Shown in pieces: positions 16,745-23,426 of a stretch of DNA of 64,000 bases. The notes under the pieces are model-generated. The model ran no database searches. It saw only the letters and a program-made list of their open reading frames with translations, and was not told where the DNA came from. A program made the position numbers and the translations under genes. Numbering within the stretch: the stretch's first letter is position 1; the number at the start of each line of letters is the position of its first letter. This DNA is from Mesorhizobium sp. CA8 (GTDB lineage: Bacteria; Pseudomonadota; Alphaproteobacteria; Rhizobiales; Rhizobiaceae). The stretch spans positions 42,555 through 106,554 of the forward strand of contig NZ_JAIUHG010000024.1 of NCBI RefSeq assembly GCF_020164955.1, read 5' to 3'.

Positions 16745-16886
16745 GATCGTTCGAGAATTCGTCAGGCTGGCCGTATGGAGCGATTGTCTGCGCTTCCGAT
16801 GCTCACGGACCTGAATGTCCGCTGCGCTTCGGTTCTCGACAATCACTCCATACGGCCAGCCTGACGAATTCTTTGAACGATCTCGC
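16743..16886. repeat. Large interspersed palindromic element, copy 1
   Basis: The two arms (16743-16788 and about 16840-16886) are inverted copies of about 46 bases that differ by one indel and two substitutions. The 50-base centre reads TGCGCTTCCG...GCTTCGGTTCTC. It fills the gap between the convergent HNH and dsbB genes and touches both. A second element with the same centre lies at 50669-50788, so this is a dispersed family. The RNA from either strand would fold into a very long hairpin that could stop transcription from both sides. Confidence 0.85.
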
Positions 16887-16900
16887 GTCGTTTGCGTGGC

Positions 16901-17419
16901 TCAGTCGCGAGACAACGCGCTGCGGAAGGCGACGGCGGCGAGGATGAGGCTGGCGATGGCGTTCCAGCCGGCGAGCGACAGGCCGAGGATGCGAAGCGCC
17001 GCCTTGTCGCAGGAGGGCGGCACGAATTTGTCGAGCGCGTCGAGCACGCCCTTGCCGCCGGTGTCGACCGGGCCGGCGCCGGCGGTGCAGTCAGCCGGAC
17101 CTTGCCACCATGCCCATTCGACGCCCGAATGATAGACGCCGAGATAGAGGCCGTAGAGCATCAGCAGGCCGCCGATCGCGAGCAGCCCGCGCGTCACCCA
17201 GGCCGGCGCACGCAGCATCGAGGCGATCGCCGCCAGCAGCATCAGCGGCGCGCCGATATAGTAGGGCGTGCGTTGCTCGAGGCAGAGATGGCAGGGGATG
17301 TAGCCGCCGATATATTGGAAGGCGAGCGCAGAGCCGACCGTCGCGGCCATGGCGACGGCGAGAAAGAGCGCCGCGCGCGTGCGCTGGCGTCCGGTGTCGG
17401 CATTCATAGTCGCGGTCAT
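16901..17419 (-). CDS. dsbB: Disulfide bond formation protein B
   Basis: Membrane thiol oxidase that re-oxidises a periplasmic DsbA and passes electrons to quinone. It has 172 residues and four hydrophobic helices. The first periplasmic cysteine pair is CHLC (about 43-46, in GGYIPCHLCLEQR) and the second pair is the separated cysteines in PADC and PPSC (about 108 and 135). These are the four residues DsbB needs. The start is the ATG at 17419, with ATG at 17407 possible. It lies 23 bases downstream of the VTT-family gene on the same strand, so they are likely co-transcribed. Confidence 0.9.
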   Translation of the reverse strand: MTATMNADTGRQRTRAALFLAVAMAATVGSALAFQYIGGYIPCHLCLEQRTPYYIGAPLMLLAAIASMLRAPAWVTRGLLAIGGLLMLYGLYLGVYHSGVEWAWWQGPADCTAGAGPVDTGGKGVLDALDKFVPPSCDKAALRILGLSLAGWNAIASLILAAVAFRSALSRD

Positions 17420-17442
17420 CTATCGGGTCCGTTGCTGCGTCG

Positions 17443-18033
17443 CTATCCGTGGGCGTATCTGACGAGGATATAGAGCAAAATCAGGGCGGCGGCGCCGGCG
17501 CCGACAATCAATCCCAAGCGCTTTTCGATGAATTCCCTGATCGGTTCGCCGTAGCGGCGCAGCAACCAGGCAAGCAGCAGGAAACGGGCGCCGCGCGCCA
17601 CGATCGCCAGTCCGATGAAGAGCAGGAGATTGACGCCGATGACGCCGGACAGGATCGTCACCACCTTGATCGGCGGCAGATGGGCCGCGCCCGAGGTGAC
17701 CAGCATCAGGATGATGAAGCCGACGCCGGACGAGGTGCGCAACTGCTCGAACTCGTCATATTTGCCGTAGAATTCGAGCACCGGCTTGGCGACCGCCTCA
17801 TAGGCATAGTGGCCGATGAACCATCCGGCGACGCCGCCCAGGACCGAAGCGACGGTGGCGATCAATGCATAACGATAGGCCCGCTCGGGTTTGGACAGCG
17901 CCATCGGCAGGAAGAGCACGTCGGCCGGCACGAGGAAGACCGAGCTTTCGACGAAGGCGATGAAGGCCAGCCACCATTCGGCCGATTTCCTCGCCGCCAG
18001 CGACAGGGTCCAGTCGTAAAGTCCGCGAAGCAT
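17443..18033 (-). CDS. YqaA/VTT-domain (DedA-like) membrane protein
   Basis: Membrane protein of 196 residues related to YqaA and the VTT/DedA group, with about five hydrophobic segments. The family region FVESSVFLVPADVLFLPMAL is near residues 25-44, with further conserved glycines in LGGVAGWFIGHYAYE. I chose the ATG at 18033, which has AGGAG seven bases upstream. The longer open frame runs back into a palindromic repeat and is not supported. DedA relatives flip lipids or affect membrane homeostasis, but the role here is unknown. It is followed by dsbB. Confidence 0.87.
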   Translation of the reverse strand: MLRGLYDWTLSLAARKSAEWWLAFIAFVESSVFLVPADVLFLPMALSKPERAYRYALIATVASVLGGVAGWFIGHYAYEAVAKPVLEFYGKYDEFEQLRTSSGVGFIILMLVTSGAAHLPPIKVVTILSGVIGVNLLLFIGLAIVARGARFLLLAWLLRRYGEPIREFIEKRLGLIVGAGAAALILLYILVRYAHG

Positions 18034-18056
18034 CGGCTCTCCTAATGCGGTTGACG

Positions 18057-18140
18057 CAATTGCAGACGGAAAACCGCTGCGCACTTTTCCTGGAATCACC
18101 TAATTCATGTCACCCCAAACGGCGCAGCGGTTTTCGGCCA
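18057..18140. repeat. Interspersed palindromic repeat (GGAAAACCGCT family)
   Basis: Contains GAAAACCGCTGCGC at 18069-18082 and its exact reverse complement at 18122-18135, giving a 14-bp perfect stem. The flanks CAATTGCAGAC and TCCTGGAATCAC match the ends of a repeat seen again near 28310. It lies in the region upstream of the VTT gene. Confidence 0.7.
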
Positions 18141-18370
18141 CCGGCATGCACGAAACAAGGACCCAAAGCGCCGCAGCCGCCATTATCGACCGGGCACCTT
18201 AAAACATTCGCCTCTCTAAAAAGATTTCTCGCGGCGCACAATGTCCGGCGGTCCTCACAAGACCGCCGGATGCGGGTTGACCGAAGCGGCGCCGGCAAAT
18301 CCGCAACAGGCCAGTTGACGAAAGGCCGTCCAACCGTATAGTCCGCGCCCATCCAGGCCGCCCGGCCTGA

Positions 18371-18455
18371 GCCCCTATGGCGGAATTGGTAGACGCGCTC
18401 GACTCAAAATCGAGTTCCGCAAGGAGTGCTGGTTCGATCCCGGCTAGGGGCACCA
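18371..18455 (+). tRNA. tRNA-Leu (anticodon CAA)
   Basis: Complete cloverleaf with encoded CCA. The acceptor stem GCCCCTA (18371-18377) pairs with TAGGGGC (18445-18451), then discriminator A and CCA. The anticodon stem CTCGA/TCGAG encloses the loop CTCAAAA, giving anticodon CAA for UUG codons. The T arm contains GGTTCGATCC. A long variable arm makes it class II, as expected for leucine. It lies at the boundary between core genes and the arsenic island, and tRNA-Leu genes are common integration targets. Confidence 0.97.
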
Positions 18456-18717
18456 TTTGGTTGATTTGAAGTCAGTAATCCAGCAGCTTCAAGGGTTTGT
18501 CATTCCTCCGAGGTACAACGGAAGGAACAGAAATGGGCACAGTGTCAGACAAGCATTCTTCAACGTAGGCGAAGCAAAAAAGACGGGAAGCACGTCCTAC
18601 CGCTACCGGCGCGCTGTCGATGAGCCTTATCGGTCGTCAAAGCTGTTCCAAAAAGGGCAGCCGGCCGGCAGGGCTCATGGGGTCCAAACTCGTAACAGCC
18701 CGGCCGATAACTATGCA
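18456..18717. other. Gene-free stretch between tRNA-Leu and the arsenic island
   Basis: About 260 bases with no convincing gene. It is less GC-rich than the core genes and the short open frames in it show no recognisable domain. It may be the eroded remnant of an element once integrated at the tRNA gene, but no integrase motif or direct repeat of the tRNA 3' end was found here or at the far end of the island. Confidence 0.4.
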
Positions 18718-19917
18718 TTATTGCATCTGCACCTGTAGCGTTCGACGACGGAAGATCAGCCAGCCCAAGCTGCAAGCGAGCCCGACGTTCAGCAGCGCCA
18801 AACCGGCGAGAACTGCAAGGGTGCCGTGGGGGCCGACTTGCTCCAACAACAAAGCTCCTAAAGACGGCGCTGCCGCTTGGGCGATCAAGCTGGGCATAGC
18901 AAGACGTCCCATCAGTCTCGCGTACCCCGACGGACCGAACAGAGCGAGCGGCAGCGTGCCTCTCGCTATTGTTTCGAGGCCGATGCCTGCACCGTAGAAT
19001 GCCAGCGCCACGGGCACCACCGGAACCCCGACCCAGAGCGCGCCAATGCCGATGGCAACGAAGCTCACCGACGCGAACTTGGTCCAGATGGGATGATGGT
19101 AGCGGGCGATGACCATCTCGACGGCACGCGCCGACACCTGGGCGGGGCCGACCAGTGCCCCGAGCCCAACGGCAGCGGCGAGCGCCATGCCGCTGGCCTG
19201 CAAGATGGTGAGCAGATGAACTGACATCGTCGACGAAATGACCGCCGCCAAGGTCAGCGTGGCGGCTAGGACGACCATGATCGGAACTGAGGCCGGCTGA
19301 ACGGCGGTGCCAACCTGCGCCTTTCCCGGTCGGTCTGTGACGCTCGGCAGCGGCACCCCACGCGGCAACATTGCGAGATAGAGGGGCAGGGCGAACAACA
19401 ACTGGACCGAAGCATAGACGAGGCATGCGCCGCGCCAGCCCGTCTCGCCCATGAGGAAGGCCGAGACCGGCCAACAGAACGTGCTGGCGAAGCCGCCGAA
19501 CAGCGAAAGGGTTGTGATAGCCGAGCGCGCGCTATGCCCGTAGAGCCGGCCGAGGGTCGCGAAGGCGGCATCGTACAAGCCCGCCCCCATCCCAAGTCCA
19601 ACAATGAGCCACGCTGCGATATAGGCGGCGAGGTTCGGCGAGGCAGCGAGCCCGATCTGGCCGACGCCGATGCAGCCGGCGCTGAACGCAAGAACGTTCC
19701 GGCCGCCGTGGCGCTCGATGGAAGAGCCGACACGAGGCGAGATCAAACCGGCGACGAGCAAGCCGAGCGACAATCCGCCAACGACCCAAGTCAGTGGCCA
19801 GCCAGAGTCAGCGGCTATCTTGGGTGCGATGACCGCCGGCAGGTAGTAGGTGGACCCCCAGGCCATGATCTGGGTAGTCCCAAGGACGGTTATGATCGTT
19901 CGCCGACTGTGCTCCAT
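18718..19917 (-). CDS. MFS transporter of the arsenic island
   Basis: Major facilitator superfamily protein of 399 residues with 12 hydrophobic helices. It starts TTIITVLGTTQIMAWGSTYYLPAVIAP-like (ITVLGTTQIMAWGSTYY, about 9-25) and has the loop 2-3 motif SPRVGSSIERHGGRNV. It is the last gene of an arsR-flavoprotein-MFS unit, 15 bases after the flavoprotein stop, so it probably exports the substrate or product of that enzyme. MFS exporters for arsenicals are known (ArsJ, ArsK, ArsP-like functions). ArsJ normally sits beside a GAPDH gene, which is absent here. Which arsenical it carries is not visible. Confidence 0.8.
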   Translation of the reverse strand: MEHSRRTIITVLGTTQIMAWGSTYYLPAVIAPKIAADSGWPLTWVVGGLSLGLLVAGLISPRVGSSIERHGGRNVLAFSAGCIGVGQIGLAASPNLAAYIAAWLIVGLGMGAGLYDAAFATLGRLYGHSARSAITTLSLFGGFASTFCWPVSAFLMGETGWRGACLVYASVQLLFALPLYLAMLPRGVPLPSVTDRPGKAQVGTAVQPASVPIMVVLAATLTLAAVISSTMSVHLLTILQASGMALAAAVGLGALVGPAQVSARAVEMVIARYHHPIWTKFASVSFVAIGIGALWVGVPVVPVALAFYGAGIGLETIARGTLPLALFGPSGYARLMGRLAMPSLIAQAAAPSLGALLLEQVGPHGTLAVLAGLALLNVGLACSLGWLIFRRRTLQVQMQ

Positions 19918-19932
19918 CGCGGTTTGATTCGT

Positions 19933-21327
19933 TCATGCTGCTGCGTTGCAGCCGCAGCCGCTCTTGCCAGCGGCTTCCGCTTCAGCGTCGGCGACACAAC
20001 AGGCGTCTGCCTCGGAAGGAGCTGGGTCACCACAACACCCGCCACCCGCCGCGCGTATGGTCGAGGGAGGGACCGTGCAGACGCCTGTTTCGGGTAGCAC
20101 CAGTTGCACCGCATCCGCAGCCGCCATCTCGCCAGCGAGAGCTGCCGCGACCGACCGCACCTGTTCATACCCGGTCATCAGCAAGAAGGTCGGAGCGCGG
20201 CCGTAGCTCTTGACGCCGACAGTGTAGAAGTCGGGCTCGGGGTGGCTCAGTTCGCGATGGCCGTGCGGGGGAACATCGCCGCAGGAGTGTTCGTTGGGGT
20301 CGATCAGAGGCCCCAGCGCCTTGACACTCTCAAGCCACGGGTCAAGGTCCAGCCTAAGTTCGCGCGTGAGGGAGAGGTCGGGCCGCTGGCCGGTTGCGGC
20401 GATGATACGGTCAACAGGTCCCAGCACTTGTAAGCCGTCCCGCGTTTGACCTTCGACGGTTAGGCGGCCCTTTGAGTTGCGGATGGCTAGCGTCGCGAAG
20501 CCGGTCACCATCGTTGTGCCGCCGCTTTCCACCAATTCGCGAGCATCAGAGCCCAACTCGCCACGCGCGGGAAGTTGGTCGGCGTCTCCACCGCCGTAGA
20601 TGCGCACAAGATCGGTACTGCGTGTCACCCAGAGAGAAGTGGTGCCCGGCTCATCAGCACCCAATCTATCGAGTTCCAGCAGTGCGTTGGCGGCCGAAAG
20701 GCCGGACCCTGCCACCAGGGTTGTGCGACCTGCATAGAGGCTGCGGTCGCGCCCGAGAATGTCGGGGATGCCGTAGGCGATCTTGTCAGCGAACTCGGCT
20801 TCGCCCTCCGCCGCGATACCACCGCCACCAAGCGGATTTGGCGTCTGCCATGTCCCAGACGCATCAACGACGGCACGCGCGCCGTCGCGTTTGATCCCCT
20901 CGGCGGTCTTCACGACCAACATGAAGGGCCGCGCCTGTCGATCCTTGCTCAAGACCTTGTCCGCGCCCCAGCGGGAGATGCCAACTACGTTTGCATTGGT
21001 CTCGATAGATGTTGAGAGTTCAGGGAGCCTCGCGAGCGGTTCAAGGTAGTGCGCGACCAGCTCATCAGCGGTTGGGAACGCTTCCGGATCGGGCATCGTC
21101 CAGCCACTGCGCTCAAGCAGCTTTACCGCCGTCCGATCAACACAGTAGCGCCAAGGCGTGAACACCCGGACATGACCCCAATCCCTGAGATTGGTGGCGA
21201 TGCCATCGCCGGCCTCATAGACCTTCACCCGGAGTCCCCTTTGGATAAGCTGGACGGCGGCCGCCAAGCCGACCGGGCCGGCTCCGATGACGGCGACAGG
21301 GAGGACGTCACGGTCATTCATTGACAT
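19933..21327 (-). CDS. FAD/NAD(P)-dependent monooxygenase-like flavoprotein with Cys-rich tail
   Basis: Two-dinucleotide-fold flavoprotein of 464 residues. The FAD motif GAGPVG lies at 15-20, a second GSGLSAANA motif sits mid-protein, and ATGQRPD marks the third FAD contact. It resembles flavin monooxygenases encoded in ars operons (ArsO/ArsV-like) that act on trivalent or methylated arsenicals. That assignment comes from context. The last 48 residues carry seven cysteines (417, 431, 432, 443, 444, 458, 460) in CC, CC and CGC groups, which is unusual for this fold and looks like a metalloid-binding tail. I chose the ATG at 21327 (ATG 21321 also possible) because GGAAGG lies upstream. The arsR gene ends 45 bases before it. 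Confidence 0.82.
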   Translation of the reverse strand: MSMNDRDVLPVAVIGAGPVGLAAAVQLIQRGLRVKVYEAGDGIATNLRDWGHVRVFTPWRYCVDRTAVKLLERSGWTMPDPEAFPTADELVAHYLEPLARLPELSTSIETNANVVGISRWGADKVLSKDRQARPFMLVVKTAEGIKRDGARAVVDASGTWQTPNPLGGGGIAAEGEAEFADKIAYGIPDILGRDRSLYAGRTTLVAGSGLSAANALLELDRLGADEPGTTSLWVTRSTDLVRIYGGGDADQLPARGELGSDARELVESGGTTMVTGFATLAIRNSKGRLTVEGQTRDGLQVLGPVDRIIAATGQRPDLSLTRELRLDLDPWLESVKALGPLIDPNEHSCGDVPPHGHRELSHPEPDFYTVGVKSYGRAPTFLLMTGYEQVRSVAAALAGEMAAADAVQLVLPETGVCTVPPSTIRAAGGGCCGDPAPSEADACCVADAEAEAAGKSGCGCNAAA

Positions 21328-21371
21328 TTTCCATCCTTCCGGGATCATCGAAATACGAAACAAAAAAGACG

Positions 21372-21692
21372 CTATGCTGCCGCTTCGCCCTCGACGGCAC
21401 CGCAAGCCGCGTCAGCGCAGCACTCGTCAGCCAGGAAGCCGATCAGATCTCGCATGATAGGGTAGTTGGCCCGGCAGATGAGGGTCGTCGCCTGCCGCTC
21501 CTGCGTCACGAGACCGGTCAGAATAAGGCGATGCAAATGATGGGACAGCGTCGAGGCTGCGATGCCAAGGCTGTCCTGCAAATACCCCACGGGCCGACCT
21601 GCCTCGCCGGCTCTGACCAGAGTGCGATAGAGCTTGAGCCGTGTCGGGTTGCCGATGGCTTCGAGCTGTTTTGCGGCTTGTTCGAGTTTCAT
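21372..21692 (-). CDS. arsR: ArsR-family repressor (second copy)
   Basis: Winged-helix metalloregulator of 106 residues. The recognition helix region reads ASTLSHHLHRLILTGLV (about 46-62). The cysteines that would bind As(III)/Sb(III) are at the C-terminal side: C91 and C92 (ECCADAAC) with C97, plus C73. This is the C-terminal CC-x4/5-C arrangement known from Acidithiobacillus ArsR, not the helix-3 CVC site of the E. coli type. It heads the unit with the flavoprotein and MFS gene. An 8-bp inverted repeat 40-61 bases upstream is its likely operator. Confidence 0.9.
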   Translation of the reverse strand: MKLEQAAKQLEAIGNPTRLKLYRTLVRAGEAGRPVGYLQDSLGIAASTLSHHLHRLILTGLVTQERQATTLICRANYPIMRDLIGFLADECCADAACGAVEGEAAA

Positions 21693-21731
21693 GGAAATAA
21701 ACTGCGCCCGCAGCCGCCACAGGTCAACACC

Positions 21732-21753
21732 TATTTCGACAATGATCGAAATA
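21732..21753. promoter_or_regulatory. Candidate ArsR operator
   Basis: Perfect inverted repeat TATTTCGA - six bases - TCGAAATA in the 64-base gap between the arsC stop and the second arsR start. It is the only strong palindrome in the gap and is placed to control the arsR-flavoprotein-MFS unit. Binding by the adjacent ArsR is inference. Confidence 0.55.
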
Positions 21754-21756
21754 TAG

Positions 21757-22179
21757 TCAGCCGACCCGTTTGCCGCTCGCGTCGATCACGACCTCACCGT
21801 CTTCCTTGGTGAAGGGGCCGATGTCGGGATTGGGTAAGATCGGCAGGACCGCCTCAGATGGTCGCGCTAAGACCGCACCCAGCGGGGTCACCACGATTGG
21901 GCGGTTGATCAGGATCGGATGCTTGACCATGGCGTCGATCAAATCGTCGTCTGACCACTTTGGGTCAGCAAGCCCAAGCTCCTCATAGGGCGTTCCCTTT
22001 TCCCGCAGCAGGGCACGCGGAGTGATACCCATGGCTGCGATCAGCTCAACCAGCTTGGCGCGCGAGGGGGGCGTCTTGAGGTATTCGATGATCTCGGGCT
22101 CTTCGCCGCTCTGCCTGATCATGGCGAGCGTGTTTCGCGAGGTGCCGCACTGGGGGTTGTGATAGATCGTGACGGTCAT
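21757..22179 (-). CDS. arsC: Glutaredoxin-dependent arsenate reductase
   Basis: Reduces arsenate to arsenite using glutathione and glutaredoxin. The 140-residue protein has the catalytic cysteine in NPQCGTSR (C11), the typical ILINRPIVVTPLGAVLARP segment (about 91-109) with arginines that bind arsenate, and the length of the E. coli R773 type. The ATG at 22179 overlaps the aqpS stop by 4 bases. In this operon arsenite made by ArsC would leave through AqpS. The grxC gene at 41.7 kb could supply glutaredoxin, though glutaredoxins are interchangeable. Confidence 0.94.
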   Translation of the reverse strand: MTVTIYHNPQCGTSRNTLAMIRQSGEEPEIIEYLKTPPSRAKLVELIAAMGITPRALLREKGTPYEELGLADPKWSDDDLIDAMVKHPILINRPIVVTPLGAVLARPSEAVLPILPNPDIGPFTKEDGEVVIDASGKRVG

Positions 22180-22865
22180 CCGGCGGATTCCACTTTCGTG
22201 AGGGCTTGGGGTTCCGCGAGCAGCCACCCAGCTAGTGCCATAGCGACCAGAGCGCCGGCGAGCTGAGCTGCGATGAATGCGGGGACGTCGAGCGGCCGGA
22301 TACCCGCGAAGGTGTTGGAGAGGGCGCGGGCCACGGCCACTGCTGGGTTCGCGAACGATGTCGATGCGGTGAACCAGTAGGCGGCCACGATGTAGAGCCC
22401 AACCAGCCACGGGATGGCATCCGCTCGGAAGCGAAGACCCGCAAGGATGGTGAAGACGAGCCCGAAGGTCGCGACCGCCTCGGCGATCCACAGGCCAGAC
22501 CCCGAGCGCACCGTGGTCGAGAGACTGAAGAGCGGCATGTCGAACATGGCATGAGCGACCAGTGTGCCGAGAATGCCTCCAGCGAGCTGGGCTGCCACGT
22601 AGGTCAGAGCGACGTCGAGGCCGATCTGGTGCCGCAAGCTGAACACGAGCGTGACAGCCGGGTTGAAGTGCGCACCGGAAGTCGGGCCGAGGACGGTGAT
22701 CAGCACGACCAGTATCGCGCCGGTCGGCAAGGTGTTGCAGAGCAAGGCGAGTGCCGCATCATGGGTCAGCCGATCAGCCATAATGCCCGAACCGACCACA
22801 GCGGCGACCAGCATCGCGGTTCCAAGGCCTTCGGCAGCGAGCCGTCGCGACAGGTCAGCGGACAT
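22176..22865 (-). CDS. aqpS: Aquaglyceroporin of the arsenic operon
   Basis: MIP-family channel of 229 residues with six hydrophobic helices and both NPA half-helices (N68-P69-A70 and N173-P174-A175). The residue after the second NPA is valine rather than the arginine of most aquaporins, a change I recall for Sinorhizobium AqpS, where it widens the selectivity filter. In Sinorhizobium arsR-aqpS-arsC the channel lets ArsC-produced arsenite flow out down its gradient in place of an ArsB pump. The gene order here is the same. It starts 24 bases after the first arsR. Confidence 0.92.
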   Translation of the reverse strand: MSADLSRRLAAEGLGTAMLVAAVVGSGIMADRLTHDAALALLCNTLPTGAILVVLITVLGPTSGAHFNPAVTLVFSLRHQIGLDVALTYVAAQLAGGILGTLVAHAMFDMPLFSLSTTVRSGSGLWIAEAVATFGLVFTILAGLRFRADAIPWLVGLYIVAAYWFTASTSFANPAVAVARALSNTFAGIRPLDVPAFIAAQLAGALVAMALAGWLLAEPQALTKVESAG

Positions 22866-22889
22866 GGTGCCGATCCTCCTCCGAGATCA

Positions 22890-23222
22890 TCAGCATTTGC
22901 AGGTCGCCGCTTGGATGACTGGCTGGCAAAACTCTGGGGCCTCCCTGCAGCAGTCTTCCATCAGATAGGCCAGCAGATCGCGAAAGGCGTTCATGTCCAC
23001 GAGATAACGTATGATCCGTCCCTCCCGTTCGGCCCGAACCAGCCCGGCGCGGTCGAGGACCTTCAGATGCGCAGACATGGTGTTCTGCACCGTTCCCAGT
23101 TGCGACGCGATCTCGCCAGCTGGAACACCTTCGGCACCCGCCCGCACGAGCAGCCGGAAAGCCCCTAACCTTGTGTCCTGGCCAAGCGCGGCCAGCGCGA
23201 GCAGGGCTGCTGTCTTGTCCAT
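22890..23222 (-). CDS. arsR: ArsR-family repressor (first copy, operon head)
   Basis: Metalloregulator of 110 residues from the ATG at 23222 (a second ATG at 23234 is in frame). The HTH region reads GTVQNTMSAHLKVLDRAGLV (about 43-62). Five cysteines lie in the C-terminal part: C91, C92 (EDCCREAPEFC), C99, C108 and C110, so the likely As(III) site is CC-x6-C plus a CKC tail. It begins the arsR-aqpS-arsC operon and should repress it. Its cysteine spacing differs from the second ArsR, so the two may differ in ligand or affinity. Confidence 0.92.
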   Translation of the reverse strand: MDKTAALLALAALGQDTRLGAFRLLVRAGAEGVPAGEIASQLGTVQNTMSAHLKVLDRAGLVRAEREGRIIRYLVDMNAFRDLLAYLMEDCCREAPEFCQPVIQAATCKC

Positions 23223-23426
23223 GCATCCATCCATCCAGATTTGCGGATGTGTAGGTCCCCAGCATGACGGTTGGACGACAGGCTGAAAAGGGCGGAATTT
23301 TTTGGCCAAAGATTTGCGCGCCCAATCCGATCATCAGCACGCGCCTCCTTTCCCCCGGCCGGGTCTTCGGCCCATCAGGAGCGCATCGCGGCCTTGGGCG
23401 TAGGTGGCGGGCCACCCCAAAAGTAC
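23223..23426. promoter_or_regulatory. Upstream region of the ars operon with candidate operator
   Basis: Intergenic region between the first arsR and the beta-propeller gene. CATCC (23232-23236) and GGATG (23245-23249) form an inverted repeat with an 8-base spacer right next to the arsR start, a likely ArsR site. A triple CATC/CCAT tandem overlaps the start codon. No convincing -35/-10 pair stands out. Confidence 0.4.

Noticed and set aside
18457..18738. Plus-strand frame directly after tRNA-Leu as an integrase remnant
   Set aside because: The translation shows no tyrosine recombinase motif, and it overlaps the end of the MFS gene on the other strand.
23224..23236. Tandem CATC repeats at the first arsR start, considered as a CRISPR or phase-variable tract
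   Set aside because: Only three short units; too few for a CRISPR array, and the 4-base units are too few to support slippage with confidence.
23310..23426. Possible attachment-site copy of the tRNA-Leu 3' end at the far side of the ars island
   Set aside because: No stretch resembling GGTTCGATCCCGGCTAGGGG was found there, so the island ends remain undefined.
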